A DNA stretch of 64,000 bases, taken from Sphingopyxis sp. H050 (GTDB lineage Bacteria > Pseudomonadota > Alphaproteobacteria > Sphingomonadales > Sphingomonadaceae). A program made the translations under genes and the position numbers. The stretch spans positions 1-64,000 of the forward strand of contig NZ_LNRZ01000012.1 in assembly GCF_001468265.1 (NCBI RefSeq). Reading direction: 5' to 3'. The notes beneath the pieces were generated by a model. It saw only the letters and a program-made list of their open reading frames with translations, was not told the DNA's origin and made no database searches. Of this stretch, positions 1-8,891 are shown in pieces. Numbering within the stretch: the stretch's first letter is position 1; the number at the start of each line of letters is the position of its first letter.

Positions 1-406
1 TATCCCCGATCTCGTCCGACACCCGCCACCCCGCTCAAAGAGCGGCAATCATCCCGGCGAATGCCCGGCATGCAAGGCGGCCGTCAGACCCCGCTTACCT
101 CGATTTCGCCCTGCTTGCGCCGGATTAGATGGCCTACGCGCGCCATCACGATTTCGCGCGCATAGACGTCGATTGTTGGGGGTGTCATTTGCAGCTCGCA
201 CCGCGGCGGTCCGCGCGATTGGGCGCGGATGGGCAAGCGGTGTTCGCTGTAGTGCCGCGGAGCGGCGATCAGCAACTGTCCGACACGCGGCCGGACCTAC
301 ATGATGCCTGGCAGGATAATCCCCGAAATGGCCGCCAGTCGCTCCATTCCGTGAGACGGATTATGCCAGAATCTGGGAGCCCCGGCAAGCAGGTCCTGCC
401 CAGCGC
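1..406. other. Stretch without a convincing gene
   Basis: No open frame here has a recognisable product. A 63-codon minus-strand frame (84-275) exists, but it has no visible family motif or ribosome-binding site. The region follows the nucleotidyltransferase gene and may be spacer or remnant sequence inside the element. Confidence 0.4.
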
Positions 407-1327
407 CTATAGGCGCGCCGTCGCCTCAAGCTCTGCGATCTTGTCCGAGCAGGCCTGATGGACCACGCGACCGAGCTCCTCCACGCGCTCGCCGAGCCAC
501 GCGAGTTCCTCTTCGCTGATCCGATAGTGCTTTGAGTATCTTGCCTTCGTGTACGCTTCTTTCAACTTCTGGAACATCGACCTCTCGCGATGGGTCCCCT
601 CCGGCCAGATGCCGTAAAGCCGTCGATCAAGTCCCTCTGCGAGCGAACGCAGGAAGGCGATGTTATGGTTGTAGGGCGTGTACAACGTCAGAGTGAGCAA
701 AAGGCCCTGGTACAGTCGTTCCGTCGCTTGATGGAGGTCAAAGGCAGCGTATTTAAGCTGATTGTCACCAACGCTCTTTCGAGCGCGCTCGAGAGAATAG
801 TGAGCCGCCGGCATGTACTCGTCGAAATAATCCTTTGCGGCGGCCCACGCTTGGCTTGGCGTTTTCGGCTTCGGGTTGGCCAACTCGCTATCGTCAGCTT
901 CGTAAAGCGCGATCCCATCCTTCGCGACCTCCATAAAGAAAACGCGGCCATGCGAGAGTCCGTCATTCACCTCATGCAGGCTGTGGACGATGAAGTTGAC
1001 CGGCGTGTGGAGCGTCTTTTCGATCGTGTAGGCACGAATAAGCCGTTCCTCGGCGGTCGCCCAATAAGCGGCGCGGTCGGTCATCTCCTTCTGGCTGACG
1101 ATGACGAGGATGTCATAGTCGGATTTATACTGGTTCGCCGACAGCGGCGCATCGACCCAGTCGCCTCGCGCGTGGCTACCGAACAGGATGATCTTGAGGA
1201 TGCGGGCACCCTTGCGCGGCCCGGTCGCATTCTCGGTCGCGCCCCGAAACTCCTCGAAGATCGTCTCGACGATCCGTTCAAGCTCGCGCTGCTTGGCGGC
1301 GGGAAGATGGGTGAGATCGGTACGCAT
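407..1327 (-). CDS. Nucleotidyltransferase-HEPN fusion protein
   Basis: The 306-residue product has an N-terminal polymerase-beta-like nucleotidyltransferase domain with the signature GSHARGDW near residue 50 and the paired acidic motif SDYDILV near residue 68. A C-terminal helical HEPN domain follows (about 165-295), with ARYSKHYRI as its conserved Arg/His region. Separate MNT and HEPN proteins form toxin-antitoxin pairs in which the transferase nucleotidylates the HEPN RNase; here both are in one chain. The gene lies 40 bases downstream of the relaxase gene on the same strand and is probably cotranscribed. Its role could be element maintenance or defence; this is inference. The domain assignment is solid, the biological role is not. 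Confidence 0.8.
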   Translation of the reverse strand: MRTDLTHLPAAKQRELERIVETIFEEFRGATENATGPRKGARILKIILFGSHARGDWVDAPLSANQYKSDYDILVIVSQKEMTDRAAYWATAEERLIRAYTIEKTLHTPVNFIVHSLHEVNDGLSHGRVFFMEVAKDGIALYEADDSELANPKPKTPSQAWAAAKDYFDEYMPAAHYSLERARKSVGDNQLKYAAFDLHQATERLYQGLLLTLTLYTPYNHNIAFLRSLAEGLDRRLYGIWPEGTHRERSMFQKLKEAYTKARYSKHYRISEEELAWLGERVEELGRVVHQACSDKIAELEATARL

Positions 1328-1367
1328 GTAGCGGAATCTTCGGGAAGATCGAGCGCTTTGGCAAGAG

Positions 1368-4178
1368 CTAAAGCCCCATGCCGGGCAACGAGGCCGCCGC
1401 TTGCGAGACCGCAGCGCTGATCCCCTTGTCGGCTGCGGGAGCCGCGATGGCTGCCTGTGCCATGGCAGCTTGCGCGACAGGTGCCTGTGAGAGCGCGGTC
1501 TGGACGACGCCGGCGCGCTCGTTGATCGCCGAGGTCAGTTTCGCACGATCATCGGTGACGATCGTCGCCGACTCCTTTGCGCGCGAGATGCCGACATAGA
1601 AGCTTTTCTGGTCGACCAGATTGGTCGCCTTGCTGTCGGCGTGGATTATGACATAATCGGCGGTGCGTCCCTGCGCGGCAAAAGCGGTATCGACATAAGC
1701 GTGGGCGATATGCCGGTCGCGCGCGGCATCGAGGTCGAGCGTCTGCACCTGTCCGCGCGCGCCAAGCACCGTCGCCGTCCGCGCCTGCTCGTCAATTGCG
1801 GCAATTTCGCCGCGCGCGCCATTGATCCGCCCAGCCTCGCGATCGTTACGGGTAAAGCGGATGCTGTCCCCAGTCCTGAGGTCCATATTCTGAGGCGCGA
1901 ACACCTGCGCCTTGCCGGCACCCCATTGGCGAAGCCGCCAGTCGACCTCGCGCCCATCCTCGGACCTGAGCGCAATGGCGGCTTTCGCCCGATCGACGGC
2001 TTCGACACGATAGGCTTCGCCCCGCGCGACGCCCTTGTCGGCATAGTCGCGCATGAAGCGCACGACATCGCCCCGGTCATAGCTCAGCGGATCGCGCGCC
2101 TCGGCGCAGGTGAGCCCCTTGTTGACGAGACTGTCCACGGCGACGGCGGGACCGGAAAGCGCGCCTGTCCTGACGAGCGCTCCCCTTATGTCGGCTGTCA
2201 GCGCATCGCGCCCTTCGCGTGAAGGCTCGATGACAAGCGTTCGCGCCCGCTCAGCCTTGTCGAGCTCGGCATAACGCTCAGCGATGGCGGCGAAGCGATC
2301 AGTGCGATCGGCATGTTCGACGATCTGGCCGCCGCCGCGATCGAGCGCGGCGAGCGCCTTCTTCGCATCGCCCTCGATCGACGCAAGCACCGCCTCCTTG
2401 GTGGCCGCATTGCTCTGCCGAACTATCTCGCCGAGCGTGGCGGTTTCCATACCGGCGGTCTGGAGCTGCGCAAATGCCGCGCCGGCCTCGACCGATCCGA
2501 GCTGCTTCACATCACCCACCAGGATGACGCGGGCATTATGCTGCTCGGCAAGGCCGAACAGCCGCGCGGTATCGCGCGCGGACAACAGCGAAGCTTCATC
2601 GACAATCCATGCGACGGGCTGACCGTGCGCCGAATCTTCCGGCACGAGCAAATGGCGCGCCACCGTATCGCCGCGGGCGCCAAGCGCTTCGCCGAGTGTC
2701 ATAGCCGCCGATGCGGTCGGCGCCAGCGCGACCACCGACACACCCCGCGCTTCGGCCTCGCGCGCGAAGGTGGCGAGTACCGTCGTGGTCTTCGCGGTCC
2801 CGGCATAGCCCTGTACTGCGGTGATGCGATTGCGGCTGGTAAGGAGCTGCTCGGTCGCGGCCTTCTGGTCATGGTTCCAGCCAAAGCCGGACCGCTCCGA
2901 TTGCGCCGCCGCTGCCGCAACCGCCTTGGCGGCGGCAAGCGGCGAGGCGATCGGCGCTAGCGCACTGCGTCCGTGGGTCTCGATCCGAAGCAGCGTCTTC
3001 TCGGCCGCGATATTCTGGCGAGTTGTGAACCCGGCAAACGTCGCACCGCGCCGATCGACGAAGGTACGGTCGACCAACTCGCGCTCCTGCGCAGCCCGCC
3101 CTATCGCTTCGCCAATCTCGGCATAGCCGACCTTCCCAAGTCCAACCCGCCCTGCTTCTTCGTGGAGCGCCGCGACCGCAAACACCGACTGCCGCTCGCC
3201 AAGCTTGTCGGCGGCATGGGCGACGGCGCGATCGGCGATCGATGGATCGGGAAGATGAACGCCGCTCGCGGCCCTAGCCTCGGCCGCGCGCACCAACGCG
3301 AGCCGGGCCTCGGCATCGAATCCCGCCCGGTCGGAAGTCTCGCGCCAGTCGGCGACAAGCGCGCCATGGTCGGCTGCAACCTTCGCCTGCCGCGTGTCGA
3401 GCGCGGCGACTTGTTTTTCGGCGGCGCTGGCGTCCTCCCGCGTCGTTCCCCGTTCGCCGAGCGCTGCTTCGATCGCCGCGCTTCGCGTACTGAATGCCGC
3501 CATGACGTCGGCCGAGACCCCCTTGATCTCGAACATCGACTCCTTGCTCGGTGCAATCTCGTAGCCGAGTTCGCGGACCTTCAAGGCCAGTTCCTGCCGG
3601 TAGATGGCGCCGATCTGCTTCTGGAGCTGATAGATGGCGCGCGGTTCCAAGCTCCGCCACGATCCATCCTCACCCTGCGTCGCGTTCATGATGACATTAT
3701 GGGTATGAAGCTGCGGGTCCTGCGCGCGGCTCGTCCCATGCTGAAAGCTGGCGACGACGAGATTGCCGGTGGCCTCACGCGTCACGTTGCCGCCGTGCCG
3801 GACGCGGGTCGCGGCCATATGCGCCTCGACATGCGCGAGCGCGGTCTTCACCGCCTGCCCATGTGCCTCGATCAACCGCCGGTCGCCGGCAACCTCGGCC
3901 ATGATCGACACCGACTTTGGCGCACTCAGCGTCACATCCCAGCCGGGGCGATGTTCGAGCTGGCCGTCACGAACCGTGCCGAGCTGCTGCCCCGCGACCT
4001 TACCGTCGAGCAGTTCCCGAAATCGGTCGCGATCGACATCGCCCGACAGCCCAAGTTCCTCGGCGCCCTTGCCGTGCCATTCGGACGGCGACAGCCCGCC
4101 CTCGGCATAATAATCATCGGCCTCATAATAGCTGCTCGCCTGCACCGAACTGGTCAGCGCCGATACCGACGCGACCAT
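1368..4178 (-). CDS. traI: MobF-family conjugative relaxase-helicase (TraI/TrwC-like)
   Basis: This 936-residue protein would nick the transfer origin and unwind the transferred strand. The N-terminal relaxase domain (about 1-300) has the tyrosine cluster SYYEADDYY at residues 16-24 and the HUH metal site HGTSRAQDPQLHTHN near 145-160. A superfamily 1 helicase follows: Walker A GYAGTAKTTT, Walker B AWIVDEASL, GDVKQLGS, and a C-terminal SFYVGISRAKE motif. The length is within the usual MobF range and both domains look intact. Its ATG overlaps the stop of the upstream coupling-protein gene (ATGA at 4176-4180), indicating translational coupling. The catalytic tyrosine is presumably Tyr17 or Tyr18. 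Confidence 0.93.
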   Translation of the reverse strand: MVASVSALTSSVQASSYYEADDYYAEGGLSPSEWHGKGAEELGLSGDVDRDRFRELLDGKVAGQQLGTVRDGQLEHRPGWDVTLSAPKSVSIMAEVAGDRRLIEAHGQAVKTALAHVEAHMAATRVRHGGNVTREATGNLVVASFQHGTSRAQDPQLHTHNVIMNATQGEDGSWRSLEPRAIYQLQKQIGAIYRQELALKVRELGYEIAPSKESMFEIKGVSADVMAAFSTRSAAIEAALGERGTTREDASAAEKQVAALDTRQAKVAADHGALVADWRETSDRAGFDAEARLALVRAAEARAASGVHLPDPSIADRAVAHAADKLGERQSVFAVAALHEEAGRVGLGKVGYAEIGEAIGRAAQERELVDRTFVDRRGATFAGFTTRQNIAAEKTLLRIETHGRSALAPIASPLAAAKAVAAAAAQSERSGFGWNHDQKAATEQLLTSRNRITAVQGYAGTAKTTTVLATFAREAEARGVSVVALAPTASAAMTLGEALGARGDTVARHLLVPEDSAHGQPVAWIVDEASLLSARDTARLFGLAEQHNARVILVGDVKQLGSVEAGAAFAQLQTAGMETATLGEIVRQSNAATKEAVLASIEGDAKKALAALDRGGGQIVEHADRTDRFAAIAERYAELDKAERARTLVIEPSREGRDALTADIRGALVRTGALSGPAVAVDSLVNKGLTCAEARDPLSYDRGDVVRFMRDYADKGVARGEAYRVEAVDRAKAAIALRSEDGREVDWRLRQWGAGKAQVFAPQNMDLRTGDSIRFTRNDREAGRINGARGEIAAIDEQARTATVLGARGQVQTLDLDAARDRHIAHAYVDTAFAAQGRTADYVIIHADSKATNLVDQKSFYVGISRAKESATIVTDDRAKLTSAINERAGVVQTALSQAPVAQAAMAQAAIAAPAADKGISAAVSQAAASLPGMGL

Positions 4179-6070
4179 CAGATCGGTCCACCATCGCCCG
4201 CGGGCGGGGGTGCCGGCGGCTTCTTCCTTGGTTTCGGCTTTTCAGCCGCCGGACGGGCATCGGTGGCAGCATCCTCGGGCTTCTCCGGCGCAGGCGCTTC
4301 AATCGATCGGTGCCAGAGGGTCGTATCCGGGTTTGCCGCGACGAAGGCAGGCTGGCGCGGCTCGCCGCGTTTCTCGATATGGTCGGCGGTGAGCACGATG
4401 CGCGCGACTGGGAGCCCGTCCGGGAACAGCAAATAGCCCTCATAGCGCGCTAGGCGGAGTTCGCTTTCGAACACGGCGGGCCGGGTTTTGCGCTGGCGGC
4501 CGAGCGTCATCCGCGGCTTGTCGTCGCCATCGCCTAGCGCGCCGGTCATGGTCTGGATCTCGACCTCGCAGGTGCCGATCGTGTCGCTCGCCCAGCGGCG
4601 GGACTCGCCGTCGCCCATCTGGAGGAACAGCTTGGTGTTGCAGCAGCCGAGCATGGATTCGGCGAGATCGTCGCCGTAGCGATGCCGCATCTGGCCCACG
4701 CCCTGAAAGGTCAGCACGACCGCCGCCCCGAACTTGCGGCCCTCGGGCAGAAGGCGGGTGAGATTGTCGACGCGGGGCAGGTCGGCAAGCTCGTCGAGCA
4801 GGAACCAGACGCGCCGGTCGGATGACGGAGCGAGGCTGAGCATGGCGCTCGCGGCGCATTCGAGCCAGCAGGCGAGCAAAGGCTTGATTGCCGCAAACTG
4901 CTCTTCCTTTCGCGGTACGAAGATCCAGGGCTTGGACCCCTTCGTCTCGTCAAGCCCGGCGATGAAGTCGCGGAACGAAAAGGCCTTCTCGCCTTCTTCG
5001 GGCATCCGAAGGAACTGGATCAGGTTCGCGGCCTTCGCGAGCATGAACAGCACGCTGCCGGTAGCGCGGTCAGCGTCGTCGGAGAATGTCCGCGCCGACG
5101 ACGTGTCCTTGAGCCAGGTCTTCAGCTTGTCCTTGTTCATCTTCTGCAGCGCTTCGAGCAGGTCGGGCAGCGTGCATTTCTTCTCTTTCCAAAGTTCCCG
5201 GATCATGTTGGCGACGAGGATGCGGCTGGTTTCCAGCCAGACGTCGTCGTCCTGCTTCCCGGTTTCGGTAACGAGTTGCTGCGCGATGCGATCGGCGTCG
5301 GCCGGATGCGCGATCTCGGCGAAGGGGGACCAATAGACAGAGCGGGCATCGAACGGATTGATGATGATGTCGCCGCACTCGGGCCGGAAGTAATGGGCGA
5401 TGAATTCGCCGCTGGTGTCATAGACTAGGGCCGCCTCGCCGCGCGCCGCGATCCCGTCGAGCAGCTGGCGCAGCACCGTCGTCTTGCCGCTGCCCGTCGT
5501 GCCGACCATTGCCATGTGGCGGGTTTCGAGGCGGCGGGGAAAGGGGACGGGACCGATCGCCAGCGGATGCGAACCGGCTTCGGCTCGCGCCAGCTTCACA
5601 AGTTCCTTCTCGCTCGTCACCTTGGTGCCGTCAATCACGCGGTCGCGGAGCGCGCGTTCACGCCTGCGCGCGGAGGCATCGCGGAGCAGGAACATGCCCG
5701 ACAGCCACGCGACAAACCCCAGCACGGCGCCGCGCATGACAAACGACTTGGCAATGCTCGCCCGGGTAACCCAATAAGGATCGGTCGCGACTGTGCGGGC
5801 GGGGGTCAGATAGTCCGTCCCTTCATACCGGACCACAATCCCGGGATCGCCGCCGTCGCCTGCAAACCATGACAGCATCTTCGCGTGATAATGGGTGCCG
5901 GTGTCCCGAAGGATGCTCGGGTCGAGCATCAGATAGGGTGCCGCCAAACCGCCGAGCGCGATCGATGACAGCATGACGGCAACATGCCGTTTGAACCGCC
6001 GCGTCTGGCTGTAGCGAAGATGACGCCGCAGCGTCTCGGCATGAAGCCGGAGATCATGAGGCTCGCTCAT
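4178..6070 (-). CDS. traD: Type IV coupling protein (TraD/VirD4-like ATPase)
   Basis: The 630-residue coupling ATPase would link the relaxosome to a type IV secretion channel at the inner membrane. Two membrane segments occur near residues 28-48 and 105-125, followed by Walker A GTTGSGKTTVLR (about 190) and Walker B VWFLLDELADLP (about 405). The C-terminal 50 residues are Pro/Lys/Ala-rich. The gene sits between the small relaxosome-type gene and the relaxase gene with 4-base ATGA overlaps on both sides, so the three genes form one unit. No channel genes are in the window; they could lie to the left or be supplied by another element. Confidence 0.93.
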   Translation of the reverse strand: MSEPHDLRLHAETLRRHLRYSQTRRFKRHVAVMLSSIALGGLAAPYLMLDPSILRDTGTHYHAKMLSWFAGDGGDPGIVVRYEGTDYLTPARTVATDPYWVTRASIAKSFVMRGAVLGFVAWLSGMFLLRDASARRRERALRDRVIDGTKVTSEKELVKLARAEAGSHPLAIGPVPFPRRLETRHMAMVGTTGSGKTTVLRQLLDGIAARGEAALVYDTSGEFIAHYFRPECGDIIINPFDARSVYWSPFAEIAHPADADRIAQQLVTETGKQDDDVWLETSRILVANMIRELWKEKKCTLPDLLEALQKMNKDKLKTWLKDTSSARTFSDDADRATGSVLFMLAKAANLIQFLRMPEEGEKAFSFRDFIAGLDETKGSKPWIFVPRKEEQFAAIKPLLACWLECAASAMLSLAPSSDRRVWFLLDELADLPRVDNLTRLLPEGRKFGAAVVLTFQGVGQMRHRYGDDLAESMLGCCNTKLFLQMGDGESRRWASDTIGTCEVEIQTMTGALGDGDDKPRMTLGRQRKTRPAVFESELRLARYEGYLLFPDGLPVARIVLTADHIEKRGEPRQPAFVAANPDTTLWHRSIEAPAPEKPEDAATDARPAAEKPKPRKKPPAPPPAGDGGPI

Positions 6071-6435
6071 GGCCGTTCCTCCGCTGTCGCCCGTTGCCGG
6101 TGATAGGCCCGTTTCGTCTCGGCGGTTATGACTTCGTCACTCTTGCCGCCGCCCATTGCCGCGCTGCGCGCATAGCAATAGGCAGCGCAGGCCGTGTGCA
6201 AGGTGCGGTCGAGCAGGCGTTCGACATCGGCGAGGCGCGTGCTGATCGACGCTACCTCGGCGATAAGTTCGCGATCGTCTGAACTGCTGACCGTGGGATT
6301 TACCTGCCCGTCGATCCCTGTCTTCACGCAGCGGCGGAGCATCGCGTAAACCGTCTTGCCCTGCCGCTCAGCGAGCGCGCGAAGCGCCGTGTCGAGCGCC
6401 GCGGGCAGGCGGACGGAATGTTGGACGGTCTTCAT
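6067..6435 (-). CDS. Small relaxosome-type DNA-binding protein (RHH-like)
   Basis: This 122-residue protein opens with MKTVQHSVRLPAALDTALRA, a beta-strand plus helix pattern typical of ribbon-helix-helix domains of mobilisation accessory proteins. A heptad-rich region follows around residues 65-90. The start at 6435 is preferred over an upstream in-frame ATG at 6561 because a GGGAGG-type ribosome-binding site precedes it and the extra 42 residues read like non-coding sequence. It overlaps traD by an ATGA. It probably binds the repeats just upstream and helps load the relaxase or represses the operon. The fold is inferred from pattern, not from a search. Confidence 0.72.
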   Translation of the reverse strand: MKTVQHSVRLPAALDTALRALAERQGKTVYAMLRRCVKTGIDGQVNPTVSSSDDRELIAEVASISTRLADVERLLDRTLHTACAAYCYARSAAMGGGKSDEVITAETKRAYHRQRATAEERP

Positions 6436-6642
6436 CCCACCGCCTCCCTGAGGGTGCGGATCGCACCCTCGAATTTTGGCGGAAAGGCGTCGCTTGGGCG
6501 AAGCAACGGCGAAGCGCACTCTAATCGCACTCTCGAAAAGTGGCGGAAAAGCTGGATGCACCCGTGCGTGAGGTGTGTATCCAAATTACGGGTCCGATGC
6601 GTAGCATCGCGGCCCTGCAACCTTGCCGCCAAAGCAGTCGTC
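6436..6642. promoter_or_regulatory. Candidate oriT/operator region of the transfer operon
   Basis: This gap holds a perfect 9-base inverted repeat (6450-6458 with 6462-6470, spacer GAT). Two related 26-base direct repeats start at 6461 and 6525 and share the cores TCGCAC.CTCGAA and TGGCGGAAA, 64 bases apart. It lies immediately upstream of the RHH-type/traD/relaxase operon, where MobF systems often have the transfer origin and binding sites for the small accessory protein. A nic site cannot be assigned from sequence alone. Confidence 0.45.
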
Positions 6643-7191
6643 TCAGACATGATCCGAGCCCTCCTTGTGGGGAGCCGCGATCATGCGATCCTGATCGGAG
6701 ATGTCGCCCCTTGCCGCGATCATCGTCTTGGCCTTGCGATCGGCAGCCTCGCGATCAAACGCTACTGGCGTCATCGGACATTCGCGCAGACCGTTATCGG
6801 CAACCCACGCTTGAATGGCCCGCTCGATCGCCGCCCGCATTTGAAAATGAAGATCGCTGGCCTGATAAGGATCGAGGTGGGCTGTGACGCCGGAGCTGAG
6901 AACGAGACCACCCAGCGGGAAAACATGGTTGCCTGCCCACTGGTAGGGACCATCGATCCGGCAGAAGCTGGTTTCGCCGTCATAGAGAGCGAGAGGCGGG
7001 CGCTCCGCCCGGTTCCACGGAGCTAGCGCGGAGCGGTAGGTGTCTCCGTCTTCACCATCAGCGATCAGCTTCTCTATGAGCGGAATGACATAGTGTGCGT
7101 TGTATCGGTCGACGGCGAAACGCAGCGTGACTTTATGGTCAAAGCGGAAGAAATTGGTGAGCCGGTCAACGGCCTTGCGCAGAATGGACAT
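6643..7191 (-). CDS. Hypothetical protein of the element
   Basis: A 182-residue soluble-looking protein starting MSILRKAVDRLTNFFRFD. An alternative start six codons upstream (7209) is possible. No catalytic motif is recognised; the sequence has mixed alpha/beta character with several His, Trp and Tyr residues in the middle and a charged C-terminus. It is encoded upstream of the transfer operon on the same strand, 207 bases from the RHH-type gene, so it may have its own promoter. A role in transfer or its control is only suggested by position. Confidence 0.6.
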   Translation of the reverse strand: MSILRKAVDRLTNFFRFDHKVTLRFAVDRYNAHYVIPLIEKLIADGEDGDTYRSALAPWNRAERPPLALYDGETSFCRIDGPYQWAGNHVFPLGGLVLSSGVTAHLDPYQASDLHFQMRAAIERAIQAWVADNGLRECPMTPVAFDREAADRKAKTMIAARGDISDQDRMIAAPHKEGSDHV

Positions 7192-7258
7192 GCGGCATCC
7201 TTTCAACAAAATGGAATGTGTCGGTGGGATGGTGCGCGACGTGTCGCCCTCCGTGGGA

Positions 7259-7432
7259 TCAGGCCTGAGCCTGATTCTGGGTCAGCCGTCTGATCGACGC
7301 GGTGGTGATCAGCGTCCGCGTTCCGATCTTGAGGGCATCGACCTGACCGGTCTTGATTAGCTTGTAGATAGTGCTGCGGCCGACGCCGAGTGCCTTGGCC
7401 GTGCGGTTAATCGAGTATGCGAGTTCATCCAT
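7259..7432 (-). CDS. AlpA/excisionase-like helix-turn-helix protein
   Basis: A 57-codon gene with product beginning MDELAYSINRTAKALGVGRS. The stretch TAKALGVGRSTIYKLIKTGQ and the following LKIGTRTLITTASI form the helix-turn-helix plus wing typical of the MerR-like excisionase/AlpA family. GGAGGCGACA precedes the ATG at 7432, giving a good ribosome-binding site. Proteins of this type direct excision or activate integrase and transfer genes of integrated elements, which fits its place near the tRNA junction. No integrase is adjacent, so a regulator role is as likely as recombination directionality. Confidence 0.8.
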   Translation of the reverse strand: MDELAYSINRTAKALGVGRSTIYKLIKTGQVDALKIGTRTLITTASIRRLTQNQAQA

Positions 7433-7610
7433 TGTCGCCTCCGTTGGAGTGCCGCGATGCGGCGGGCGACAGGCTCATTTGCAGCTAAGCGCCGACAATT
7501 CCAACAGCTTATGGATGCATCGGAAATCTGCCGTTCGTGGCTGTTCCCCAGTAATTGGCTTCGATCAGAAACCACGCAAATGCGTTATTCCTCGGTAACT
7601 CAGGGTTGGA
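7433..7610. other. Intergenic spacer in the element
   Basis: This stretch should contain the promoter of the excisionase-like gene. No clear promoter boxes, hairpins or conserved small frames were recognised. Confidence 0.3.
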
Positions 7611-8519
7611 TTAAGACGAACGATTTTTCGCGATCGTCTCCAGAATTTGGTTTGCGTAAGGCGCCAGCTGCGTCTCACTGGGCACCTTTAAGCGCCTGCT
7701 GCGATACCAATCTTCGAGAAGCCCGATGATTTCCCTCTGATTGCCGCGCTTCGTCGATATGTCGAGCGCCCGCACCTTAGGGTGATCAATCAGCGCGATG
7801 ATCGCATTGGTGTGATCGTACTGCTTCGGCGCTCCCTTGCGACTCGGTTTGGCCTTGGCGTCAGCGATCAGGTTGTCGGCGTCCGCTTCAAGGAACAATT
7901 CGCGGTCGAACCAGAGACCCGCAGGGCCGAAGAGCGCGTTGCGGATCGTGCTGCCCTTGGCCACATGGGCGGCGCGAAGCTTTCCGAAGAAATAGCGATG
8001 GTCAACGTAGCGGCGTGCGCCGTTTCGGGTGAGGTAAAAGGCGCGCGGCGACGTTTCGAGTTGAAGGATGGCGAACAGTCGTTCCAGATTGCGGACAGCA
8101 GAGTCTCCCGGGTCCGCATAGACAGGATTCTGCGGTGTAGATGCCTGCATCCCGCCGTACTGAAACACGCGCCAGGATGCGCCAACCGCGATCATCAATC
8201 CAGAACAGCCCAATCCAATCAGCCTGACTGCATCGGCGCCGGGCGCCTCATCGAAAGTGAGGGCGATTCCAGGAAGAAGTGTAACGGTAGTGGCGAAAGC
8301 GGTGGCCGCAAATGAGGTGGACCAGATCCAGTATCGTTTCTGGATGGCGCGCGAGGCATCTGCCGTGATGCGGTCAAGCTCAGCGAGGCCAGTCCGCTCA
8401 TCGGTGTTGATGAAGCGGGCTGCAACCCTGCGGAGCGGCAAAACTTCCTTTCGGTCCTCCACCGGGCTCTCCTCGGGCAAGAGATAATACTGCCGTGAAG
8501 GAGAGCCAATTACAAACAC
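7611..8519 (-). CDS. Two-helix membrane protein, function unknown
   Basis: A 302-residue protein with a charged N-terminal segment and two adjacent membrane helices (about 68-90 and 97-117). A long soluble C-terminal part ends in a basic, predicted helical domain containing LLEDWYRSRRLKVPS. The helix pair near the N-terminus with a cytosolic tail recalls small membrane effector proteins of mobile elements, but no family is recognised with confidence. It is the gene nearest the tRNA junction and is transcribed away from it. The start is the first in-frame ATG; a later Met is not excluded. Confidence 0.6.
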   Translation of the reverse strand: MFVIGSPSRQYYLLPEESPVEDRKEVLPLRRVAARFINTDERTGLAELDRITADASRAIQKRYWIWSTSFAATAFATTVTLLPGIALTFDEAPGADAVRLIGLGCSGLMIAVGASWRVFQYGGMQASTPQNPVYADPGDSAVRNLERLFAILQLETSPRAFYLTRNGARRYVDHRYFFGKLRAAHVAKGSTIRNALFGPAGLWFDRELFLEADADNLIADAKAKPSRKGAPKQYDHTNAIIALIDHPKVRALDISTKRGNQREIIGLLEDWYRSRRLKVPSETQLAPYANQILETIAKNRSS

Positions 8520-8656
8520 TTGCTCGTAATCAAAATATAACGCCAGACAGCGATGGAGGTCTCGCAGCCGTGGTAGCCCGGTGGTAGCCGGGCGAAAAAT
8601 GCATCAAACCGCGCAAGACGCGGCGCGGCCTAAATAGCTGAATTTATAGCAAAAAC

Positions 8657-8731
8657 TGGAGCGGGCGAAGGGATTCGAACCCTCGACCCCAACCTTGGCA
8701 AGGTTGTGCTCTACCCCTGAGCTACGCCCGC
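8657..8731 (-). tRNA. tRNA-Gly (anticodon GCC)
   Basis: The reverse complement folds as a full cloverleaf: acceptor GCGGGCG/CGCCCGC, D arm with GCTCAGGGGTAGAGC, anticodon stem CAACC/GGTTG around TTGCCAA giving GCC, and T arm GAGGGTTCGAATCCCTT. The 3' CCA is encoded (8657-8659). The gene reads toward the mobile element, whose boundary coincides with its 3' end, so it is the presumed attachment site. Confidence 0.97.
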
Positions 8732-8891
8732 TCTGGCGGCTGGAAACGGGTGGCTCCCAGCGGGTGAGGCGGGCGATTAGCACCGGCTTCTGGAGTCGGC
8801 AAGCCCTGTTTGCGATTTTCTGCGAAGGGTTGGCATATCGCCGACAAATCCCACATAAGCAGATATATCCCTATCAAGGAGCTTGAATCCC

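Larger units (their letters stand above)
1..8656. mobile_element. Right end of an integrated mobilisable or conjugative element at tRNA-Gly
   Basis: The segment from the left edge to the 3' end of the tRNA-Gly gene at 8657-8731 is almost entirely minus-strand accessory genes: relaxase, coupling protein, relaxosome-type small protein, excisionase-like HTH protein and unknowns. Core genes begin just right of the tRNA. Insertion at a tRNA 3' end is the usual pattern for tyrosine-integrase elements, and the tRNA points into the element. No integrase, no type IV secretion genes and no second copy of the tRNA 3' end were seen in the window, so the other end must lie outside it. Whether the element is self-transmissible or only mobilisable cannot be told. 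Confidence 0.65.

Noticed and set aside
84..275. Small minus-strand frame near the left edge
   Set aside because: No ribosome-binding site, family motif or neighbour support; too short to judge.
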